A DNA stretch of 64,000 bases from the NCBI GenBank assembly GCA_030248215.1, contig JASANG010003544.1, positions 1 to 64,000 of the forward strand. Reading direction: 5' to 3'. The translations under genes were made by a program, and so were the position numbers. A model generated the notes under the pieces. That model did not search any database. It was not told where the DNA came from and worked only from the letters and a program-made list of their open reading frames with translations. This DNA is from Enoplolaimus lenunculus (lineage: Eukaryota; Nematoda; Enoplea; Enoplida; Thoracostomopsidae). Within the stretch, counting starts at the first letter, position 1. Each line of letters starts with the position of its first letter. This document shows positions 61,601 through 64,000 of the stretch, piece after piece.

Positions 61601-64000
61601 CCTCAATACCTCTGATTGGTCACGGGGCCAGCAGCTTCCACGGAATGCCGCTGTAAATTTCAGTGAGTTGATTTTAACTCATAATGAGTTGAATCACTCA
61701 GTCTGAGTTAGGACTGTCAGAATTCAGAATTTTGAGCTTATTCAAATGATTCTGAGTTAATTAATCAACTCACACAGAGTCTACTCAACTCACAGTGAGA
61801 ATCAGTTCAACTCAGATTGAGTGTGATATTTTACTGATTTTAATTTAGAAATAACTAACTCACCAGCTGAATCAATTAATAAACTTATTGTTACTGATTT
61901 TAATTCAGAAATAACTAACTCACCAGCTGAATCAATTAATAAACTTATTGAAATTTACAGTGTGGAAATAAATGGTAATTGTACATATCCCCCGATATTT
62001 ATGCGCGGACAACGCTTAGGCTCAGGATTCGGCTTAGAACGAGACTGTATGCCTTAGCCTAAACATTTGCTTACGCCATTGGTTAAGTTTTTTCCTATGT
62101 CTTTGTCTAAATCCCTTAAAGAGGCCTAAACCTAAATCTTGATCTTAAAAGTTGGACGAAAGTACACAAGAGCCAATCAGGTTCTTTCTCGATAAGTTAT
62201 TAATTATTTGTTTTTATCAAGTTATTTTAAGGTTAACAAAATCATAATACCTCGCATTAGTATGAATTCAATAAGTGTTATATATTTAAAGTAGGCAGCC
62301 TTTTTGTACGTTGAACCACCCTTGCAACTGTGTGTAAAGTTTGTTAATTTTAATATTTGAAAATTTATCCCTTGCTGGTGATTGGTACTATACACATTTG
62401 AGAAATAAATGTCTGTAACAATTAATAATTTTTATTTTTCAATTTTAACAATTATTTAATTTTTATTTTTAAATTTTAGCAATTACTGATTTTTATTTTC
62501 AAACTTTAACAATTATTAATTCTTATTCTTTAATTTTAACAATTATTAATTTTTATTTTTAAATTTTAATTATTATTTTATAGTTTTAAATTTTAACAAT
62601 TAAGTATTAATTTTTATTTTTAAATTTTAGCAATTATTGATTTATATTTTCAAACTTTAACAATTATTAATTATTATTCTTTAATTTTAACAATTATTAA
62701 TTTTTAATTTTCGATTTTGACAATTATTAATTTATGTTTTTCAATTTTAACAATTTATTTTTCATACTTTCAGCAAGCGGGATCGATCAAACCGTTTCCA
62801 ATATTGAACACACAGCACTAACGAAACCGCCGTCGACACGGTCTCCAAAACAGTCTAAAATTACAAACGATATTTTATTAGAAACTCAAACTTTTCAAAA
62901 ATTTCAACTCCAAAACGTTGACAATAAAGAAGATAACAATAATCTCGTCAGCTTTCTGGATGGCCAAGACGTTTCTGATAGTTTTGCAATTTTAGTTTCT
63001 AAGGTAACATTTATTTCTAAATTATTTCTGGTTTATATGGGTTCAGATTTAGGCATTACTATTGTTCTTGAGCTTAATACTTTTGTCCTTACGCCTAAGC
63101 TTTGGTCTATGTTCTTCTGTAAGTTTTGCGTTTCGAGTCTCAGGTGAAGGTTTAGGGTTCAAGAAGAGTTCATTCTCAAGCAAATATTACTGATAAATAT
63201 CATAAACTAATTTAAAGTTCAACACTTTGATTCGTTTCATGAGCTTGTAATCTTTTTAAAGTTTCAATTTTATACCAGAAAATGCTATTTTTAGATCAAA
63301 GGATTTCCGTTGCTCGCCGCTAAGCTGCTTCACATCGTTCATCATTTGATTTCAATCGATCCGAACAAGACATCAAGGTAAGAACATTGCTAAATTCTAA
63401 ATTATTTTTCAAAAATATTTAAGTGAAATTAATTCAAATAAGAAAATTTAAGCAAATACGAAATTTAAAAAAAACATGATTAAAAAAGTTTCAATTTTCT
63501 CTAAAAAGCGGCAAACTCTTATAGTCGTGTGGTTAATGGTAAACACTTTCTATCTGAAAAAGCACAGAGTTCGAGTCTTTGCTATGTAAAAGATCAGGAG
63601 CGGAACATTTTCTGTCGGTCTGCAATAGAATAAGCTTTACCTTTGGACTAATTTTTTGCTTGGCTTTTAAGCTTAGGCTTAAGCTTAAGAAGATGCTCAT
63701 ATTTACGCTTAGCTTTAGATTTAGGCTCTGGCTTAGGCTTAGGCTTAGGAATATGCTCATTCTTACGCGTAGGTTTAGGCTAGGCTTAGAAATATGCTTA
63801 TAACACTGTTCCGACCCAATTGTTTACATTGGCCAAAATATTCATGGCGGAAATGCGTGCATATTTTTAACAATTTTAATTTTAACTAAAAATTTGTTAT
63901 TTTAAAATTTCAGCGTTGATCGCTTTGATGTCGCCGAACGATTTCTCGACCTTGTAGCTCGATGCGTGAGTCCGTCAGACACCAGTGATACTCACAGGCT
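35826..64000 (+). CDS. INF2-like formin, 5' part (8 exons; runs off the right edge)
   Basis: A second formin on the same strand as dia. The joined exons give one frame of 1223 nt to the window edge. Visible are a short N-terminus, an armadillo-type DID region with [14 protein letters not shown] and [37 protein letters not shown] followed by RIRDELIG, and the helices [15 protein letters not shown] and [14 protein letters not shown]. From memory these match INF2 segments LDLLLEAL, CVRAVMNSRQGIEYIL, TLLSVINAVILGPE, RNEFIG and LLSVLQGLLHL in order, and match Diaphanous less well. INF2-type formins both polymerise and sever actin. FH1, FH2 and the DAD/WH2 part are outside the window. The GBD before LDGL looks shorter than usual, so an exon may be missing from this model in the 15.5-kb intron 2. 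Confidence 0.8.
36097..36261. mobile_element. GAGTTGA-word MITE, short copy
   Basis: CACAGTAAATTCCAGTG at the left and GCAATTTACAGTG at the right, with GAGTTGA/ACTCAGAA words in both orientations. TA lies on both sides. Confidence 0.8.
36270..37155. other. Intron stretch with no recognised feature
   Basis: C-rich, A-rich single-copy-looking sequence between a MITE and repeat I. A minus-strand 71-codon frame (36786-37001) shows no family resemblance. I see no gene, RNA or repeat here. Confidence 0.5.
37161..37600. repeat. Dispersed 430-bp repeat I, copy 2
   Basis: GAGGGACTGATATTTATTTG to TCGGGTCAATACAGTA, colinear with 34163-34588. A third, partial copy is at 56376-56513. Confidence 0.8.
37846..37950. 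mobile_element. TTAGGC-word MITE, subfamily A, partial
   Basis: AAGATCAGGGGCGAAACG then TTTTCTCTGGGACTACAAT and GCTTAGGCTTTAGG. The far end is missing. Confidence 0.65.
38039..38247. mobile_element. GAGTCAA-word MITE
   Basis: CTGCAAAAAATGGTGAGTC...GACTCACCATTTATTGCA inverted ends, with GAGTCAAA words in both arms. Confidence 0.85.
38296..38378 (+). CDS. INF2-like exon 2 (GC donor)
   Basis: The TTTTAAG acceptor opens 83 nt encoding [20 protein letters not shown] then WLTDIE. It ends GAG|GCAAGC, the standard context for GC-AG introns. The phase-0 end joins exon 3 in frame. Confidence 0.65.
39216..39370. mobile_element. TTAGGC-word MITE, subfamily A, diverged
   Basis: GGCCCATGTACGGTCAGAG at the left, CCTAAGCC words, then AAAAGCTTAAGCTTACTTTA and TACAGTCTCGGGAAAAAACG typical of the family's right half. 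Confidence 0.55.
39849..39932. repeat. Long TA microsatellite
   Basis: About 80 bp of pure TA next to a fragment beginning CAGGGTTCAACCGAAATT that resembles a hAT-like MITE end. Confidence 0.95.
40507..40648. mobile_element. TTAGGC-word MITE, subfamily A
   Basis: CATCAGGGTTGGAACGTTTT at the left, GACTTAGGCTTTAGGC words, and CTGTTTTATACATTAGC at the right. Confidence 0.7.
40809..41152. mobile_element. GAGTCAA-word MITE, compound (two units)
   Basis: CACTGCAAAAAATGGTG at the left and CCATTTTTTGCAATG at the right. A second unit start (CTCTCTCCGAAATAGGCTTT) lies inside, so one copy has inserted in or recombined with another. Confidence 0.8.
41193..41359. mobile_element. TTAGGC-word MITE, subfamily A
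   Basis: AATAGAGTAAGCTTAAGC and GCTTAGGCTTAGGC runs, ending TTGTTCTATACATTGGCC. Confidence 0.7.
42903..43075. mobile_element. GAGTTGA-word MITE, truncated
   Basis: CACTGTAAATGCCAGTG at the left, with GAGTTGATT and AACTCA words. The right end is lost. Confidence 0.75.
43080..43610. other. Intron stretch with no recognised gene
   Basis: Contains a C run near 43308-43320 and a G-rich GGGGGAGGTGGGG patch near 43520. I see no ORF, RNA or repeat family. Confidence 0.5.
43612..43662. repeat. TA microsatellite
   Basis: About 45 bp of TA followed by TTTATATATA. Confidence 0.9.
44017..44270. mobile_element. GAGTTGA-word MITE
   Basis: CACTGTAAATTGCAGTG at the left, GAGTTGA words in both directions, and a diverged AGAATTTCATTG right end. 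Confidence 0.78.
44438..44660. mobile_element. GAGTCAA-word MITE with TA duplication
   Basis: CACTGCAAGAAACGGTG and CACTATTTTTTGCAGTG ends flanked by TA on both sides. A 30-bp piece (AATTCAACTCACAACTTGAC) is duplicated at the centre. Confidence 0.87.
45243..45450. mobile_element. GAGTCAA-word MITE
   Basis: Inverted AAAATGGTGAGTCAAATTG and TGACTCATCATTTTTTGCAG ends, with a GACTCCGCCAGAGTC centre. Confidence 0.85.
45594..45838. mobile_element. GAGTTGA-word MITE
   Basis: CACTGTAAATTCCAATGAG and CTAGAATTTACAGTG ends, with GAGTTAA/AACTCA words throughout. Confidence 0.85.
45910..46160. mobile_element. GAGTTGA-word MITE
   Basis: CCCTGTACAATCCAGTGAG at the left and CACTGCAATTTACAGTG at the right, 72 bp after the previous copy. 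Confidence 0.82.
46320..46765. mobile_element. TTAGGC-word MITE, subfamily A, split by a GAGTTGA-word MITE
   Basis: GGTGCGGAACGTTTTTCTGC and CAATACAGTAAGC are separated from AAGCTTTAAACTATTTTTCT and the TTAGG words by an inserted element at 46360-46613. Confidence 0.78.
46360..46613. mobile_element. GAGTTGA-word MITE, nested
   Basis: CACTATAAATTTCACTGAG and AAAATTTACAGCG ends, inserted in the TTAGGC-word MITE. This shows that the GAGTTGA family was active after it. Confidence 0.82.
46880..47370 (+). other. Single-copy-looking stretch with a possible missed exon
   Basis: A TTTTATCAG at 47158-47166 precedes an open stretch reading [14 protein letters not shown] and [12 protein letters not shown]. 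This loosely recalls the formin GBD-to-DID junction, but no good donor in the right phase was found. There is no other feature. Confidence 0.2.
47378..47583. mobile_element. TTAGGC-word MITE, subfamily B
   Basis: GCCAATGATACTTTAAGGGG at the left and CGCCCCTTAAAGTAACATGG at the right. The centre includes six perfect TAAGCC units in a row. Confidence 0.85.
48024..48260. mobile_element. TTAGGC-word MITE, subfamily A, longest hexamer array
   Basis: GGCAGGAACAGTGGTATAAG at the left and GTGTTCTATATATGGGCC at the right. About twenty TAAGCC or near-TAAGCC units lie between (48061-48180), which explains the spurious Lys-Pro-rich reading frame. Confidence 0.85.
48505..48712. mobile_element. Foldback with CTTGCAGCTGCAA words
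   Basis: GATTCACACGTGCAAG...CTTGCAGCTGCAACTTGC at the left is inverted at the right as GCAACTGCAAG...CTTGCACGCGTGAAT. It is about 200 bp and built from TTGCAGCTGCAA palindromes. Confidence 0.7.
49375..49430. repeat. TA/CATATA microsatellite
   Basis: Alternating TATATA/CATATA tract. A similar tract lies at 42420-42560. Confidence 0.85.
49590..49666. mobile_element. TTAGGC-word MITE, subfamily A, right-end fragment
   Basis: TTAGGTTTAGGTTTAGGAAT then ATGCTTATACTACTGTTACG, the family's conserved right part. Confidence 0.6.
50359..50571. mobile_element. TTAGGC-word MITE, subfamily A, with exact 8-bp target duplication
   Basis: GGGCAATGTAAAAACAGG at the left and CTGATCTTTACATGGGCC at the right, flanked by CAAATTTT on both sides (50351-50358, 50572-50579). 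This fixes the boundaries and duplication length of the subfamily. Confidence 0.88.
50597..50870. mobile_element. GAGTTGA-word MITE
   Basis: GCTGTAAATTTTAGTGAG and GGAATTTACAGTA ends. A 25-bp piece (AATCGACTCAATTCAGAGTG) is duplicated inside. Confidence 0.82.
50935..51082. mobile_element. TTAGGC-word MITE, subfamily A, partial
   Basis: CTTTGCTTAGGCTTAAG and ATGCCTATATTACTGTTACG with a diverged TACATTCGCC end. Confidence 0.6.
51464..51661. mobile_element. GAGTCAA-word MITE with TA duplication
   Basis: CACTTCAAAAAACGGAGTC and CATTTTTTGCAGTG ends with TA on both sides. Confidence 0.82.
51714..51892. mobile_element. TTAGGC-word MITE, subfamily A
   Basis: GGCCAATTTAAAGAACAGG at the left and CTTGATCTTTTACATGGGCC at the right, with five CCTAAG units in tandem. 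Confidence 0.85.
52337..52560. mobile_element. GAGTCAA-word MITE
   Basis: ACTGCAAAAAATGGAGAG and CGACATTTTTATGCAGTG ends. Confidence 0.83.
52750..52959. mobile_element. GAGTCAA-word MITE
   Basis: CTGCAAGAAATGGTGAGTC and GACTCATCATTTTTTGCA ends, with a near-perfect hairpin centre. Confidence 0.85.
53110..53890 (+). repeat. T-rich minisatellite (about 60-65 bp units) before the INF2-like exon 3 acceptor
   Basis: More than ten units with AAATGACAACATTCTATTTT, TTAATGTTTACATTTTATTT and TTGAAATTTAAAAATTTCA. Several consecutive units are nearly identical. The array ends about 37 bp before exon 3. Confidence 0.92.
53928..54240 (+). CDS. INF2-like exon 3 (DID)
   Basis: Encodes [18 protein letters not shown], an Ala/Ser-rich insert, then [20 protein letters not shown] and [16 protein letters not shown]. 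These match the first DID armadillo helices of INF2-type formins. The donor is GTAAGC in phase 1. Confidence 0.9.
54313..54511. mobile_element. TTAGGC-word MITE, subfamily B
   Basis: GACAATGTTACTTAAAGGG at the left and CGCCCCTTAACGTAACATT at the right, with four consecutive CCTAAG units. Confidence 0.83.
54664..54779 (+). CDS. INF2-like exon 4 (DID)
   Basis: Encodes [20 protein letters not shown] then [13 protein letters not shown], matching the VFELLAALCIYSPEGH helix of INF2. It leaves in phase 0 with donor GTTCGT. Confidence 0.88.
54858..55028. mobile_element. GAGTTGA-word MITE, diverged
   Basis: TTTGAATTCCAATGCGTTG at the left and TTACTTGAATTTATAGTG at the right. It is older than the other copies. 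Confidence 0.65.
55201..55446. mobile_element. GAGTTGA-word MITE with TA duplication
   Basis: CACTGTAAAGTCCAATGAG and ACTAAAATTTACAGTG ends, with TA immediately outside both. Confidence 0.87.
55835..55983. mobile_element. TTAGGC-word MITE, subfamily A, short
   Basis: GACCAATGTATAGAACAGGG at the left and CGCCCCTAATCTTC then ATACATGAGC at the right; only one diverged hexamer is left inside. Confidence 0.7.
56138..56279. mobile_element. TTAGGC-word MITE, subfamily A
   Basis: GGGCGGGACAGTATTATAAC, a short CCTAAGCC run, and GCCCCTCATCTTTACATGGG at the right. Confidence 0.78.
56376..56513. repeat. Dispersed repeat I, partial copy 3
   Basis: Matches the right third of 34163-34588 (GGACTCTTATTAGGGATACG, CAAAATGGGGACCCCTCTTA). 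Confidence 0.7.
56907..57223. mobile_element. TTAGGC-word MITE, subfamily A, expanded interior
   Basis: GGGCCAATGTAAAGAACACG at the left and CCTGATCTTTAGATGGTCC at the right. Four internal blocks of about 45 bp (GCGTAAGAATGACCATATTC plus CCTAAGCC words) are tandemly amplified. Confidence 0.83.
57549..57910. mobile_element. hAT-like MITE with CCGGAG iterons and near-exact target duplication
   Basis: CAGAGTACGAACCGGAGG at the left and CCTCCGGTTGCACCCTG at the right. Flanks GCTTATTC and GCTTATAC differ by one base. The same interior as 33087 is present. Confidence 0.85.
58000..59010. other. Intron stretch with scattered TTAGGC words only
   Basis: Short TTAGG-like runs near 58098-58125, 58495-58550 and 58565-58620 without clear element ends. 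There is no convincing gene or RNA. Confidence 0.45.
59088..59361 (-). repeat. Dispersed repeat S carrying a tRNA-like insert
   Basis: Bounded by direct repeats CTAAGTTAAGCAGTACCAT (about 59091 and 59342). Its body is the reverse complement of the repeat at 27145, but interrupted by a tRNA-like sequence between the GTAGCGAAA and TTTTAGTGAA blocks. Confidence 0.72.
59140..59211 (-). tRNA. tRNA-like sequence (Thr-like GGT anticodon), probably SINE-type, not functional
   Basis: On the minus strand a 72-nt cloverleaf can be drawn: acceptor GGCTGCG/CGCATCC with one mismatch, D arm GCTCAGTGGTCAGAGC, anticodon loop CCGGTAA, and T arm GTGGG-TTCGAGA-CCCAC. A- and B-box words are intact. Position 33 is C instead of the invariant U and position 8 is not U. 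With its place inside a dispersed repeat, this argues for a tRNA-derived SINE head. Confidence 0.5.
60091..60282. mobile_element. TTAGGC-word MITE, subfamily A
   Basis: GGCCAATATAAAGAACAGG at the left, CCTAAGC words, and right CGTTCCGCCCCTGATC truncated before the TTTACATGGGCC end. Confidence 0.8.
60504..60864. mobile_element. hAT-like MITE with CCGGAG iterons, 34 bp upstream of the exon 5 acceptor
   Basis: CAGGGTACAATCGGAGG at the left and CTCCGGTTGCACCCTG at the right. Flanks ATCTCTAC and CTGTCTAC are imperfect duplicates. Confidence 0.84.
60899..61067 (+). CDS. INF2-like exon 5 (DID)
   Basis: Encodes [20 protein letters not shown] then [12 protein letters not shown], matching VTLLSVINAVILGPEDL and RNEFIG of INF2. 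A hAT-like MITE ends 34 bp before this exon. Confidence 0.92.
61074..61160. repeat. 25-bp tandem repeat, 3 copies
   Basis: GGGGTGAGGTCAGTGAACGG-type units (GAGGTCAGTGAACGAACG) repeat about every 25 bp just after the INF2-like exon 5 donor. Confidence 0.8.
61649..61963. mobile_element. GAGTTGA-word MITE with internal duplication
   Basis: GCTGTAAATTTCAGTGAG and GAAATTTACAGTG ends. A segment of about 58 bp (TAACTCACCAGCTGAATC region) is repeated in tandem near the right end. Confidence 0.83.
62410..62768 (+). repeat. T-rich minisatellite ending at the INF2-like exon 6 acceptor
   Basis: About 30-bp units of the type AACAATTATTAATTTTTATT and TTTAAATTTTAACAATTATT. The array runs to within a few bases of the TTTCAG acceptor. 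Confidence 0.88.
62774..63003 (+). CDS. INF2-like exon 6 (variable linker in DID)
   Basis: 230 nt, phases consistent on both sides. It is a polar Thr/Asn/Asp-rich stretch ([14 protein letters not shown]) at the place where INF2 has an acidic loop. Conservation is low. It is preceded by a T-rich minisatellite. Confidence 0.78.
63295..63377 (+). CDS. INF2-like exon 7
   Basis: Encodes [20 protein letters not shown] then IDPNKTS, matching SAQLLSVLQGLLHLEPTL of INF2. The donor is GTAAGA in phase 2. Confidence 0.88.
63582..63834. mobile_element. TTAGGC-word MITE, subfamily A
   Basis: TATGTAAAAGATCAGGAGCG at the left, many GGCTTAGGCTTAGG words, and CCAATTGTTTACATTGGCC at the right. Confidence 0.82.
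63914..64000 (+). CDS. INF2-like exon 8 (cut by window edge)
   Basis: Encodes [20 protein letters not shown] and SDTSDTHR, matching the WEALESLVNRAVLLASD helix of INF2. The exon continues past 64000. Confidence 0.85.

Noticed and set aside
5931-63834. Interstitial telomere scars
   Set aside because: The TTAGGC runs have defined inverted ends and target duplications, so they are parts of transposons rather than chromosome-fusion relics.
1-64000. Assigning the organism to Nematoda because of TTAGGC words
   Set aside because: The words belong to mobile elements, and many well-studied nematodes lack U12 introns. The lineage stays open.

Overview
The window is a piece of an animal nuclear genome. 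It is AT-rich, with short exons, long introns full of repeats, and consensus GT-AG splice sites. Two formin genes lie head to tail on the + strand. I cannot name the species. Many repeats carry TTAGGC words, the nematode-type telomere hexamer, but they sit inside small transposons, so they are weak evidence of lineage. A U12-type intron shows that the host has (or recently had) a minor spliceosome.

Gene 1 (1539-32168) is a complete Diaphanous-type formin. I assembled 25 coding exons by hand. All phases agree and the CDS is 3795 nt (1264 codons plus stop), close to vertebrate DIAPH proteins as I remember them. Domain order is a GTPase-binding/FH3 (DID) region, a coiled coil, a polyproline FH1, an FH2 actin-nucleating domain, a DAD autoinhibitory helix and a Q/R/G-rich tail. 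Intron 12 (16073-23110) looks like a U12-dependent AT-AC intron with a consensus 5' site and branch site. Introns 2 and 12 each hold a long unexplained sense-strand ORF (7811-8584 and 21192-22202).

Gene 2 starts at about 35826 and runs off the right edge. Its eight visible exons encode the N-terminal GBD/DID-like half of a second formin, closest by eye to the INF2 type. Its second intron is about 15.5 kb and uses a GC donor. The FH1, FH2 and C-terminus lie beyond the window.

The rest is mostly small non-autonomous DNA transposons (MITEs/foldbacks), nested in places. At least eight families are present. Each is built from a different short word repeated near its ends in both orientations: CCGGTT/CCGGAG (hAT-like, CAGGGTG...CACCCTG, 8-bp target duplications), GGATTCGG, TTAGGC (two families, 8-bp duplications), GAGTCAA and GAGTTGA (CACTG ends, TA duplications), ACTTAAGT, GGCCAATT, and a 37-bp CCCACGGCTG unit. 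There are also a 1.25-kb foldback, a GC-rich foldback family clustered around exon 7 of gene 1, a repeat carrying a tRNA-like sequence, T-rich minisatellites lying just before three acceptors, and microsatellites. I saw no CRISPR array, rRNA, convincing functional tRNA, or retroelement coding region.
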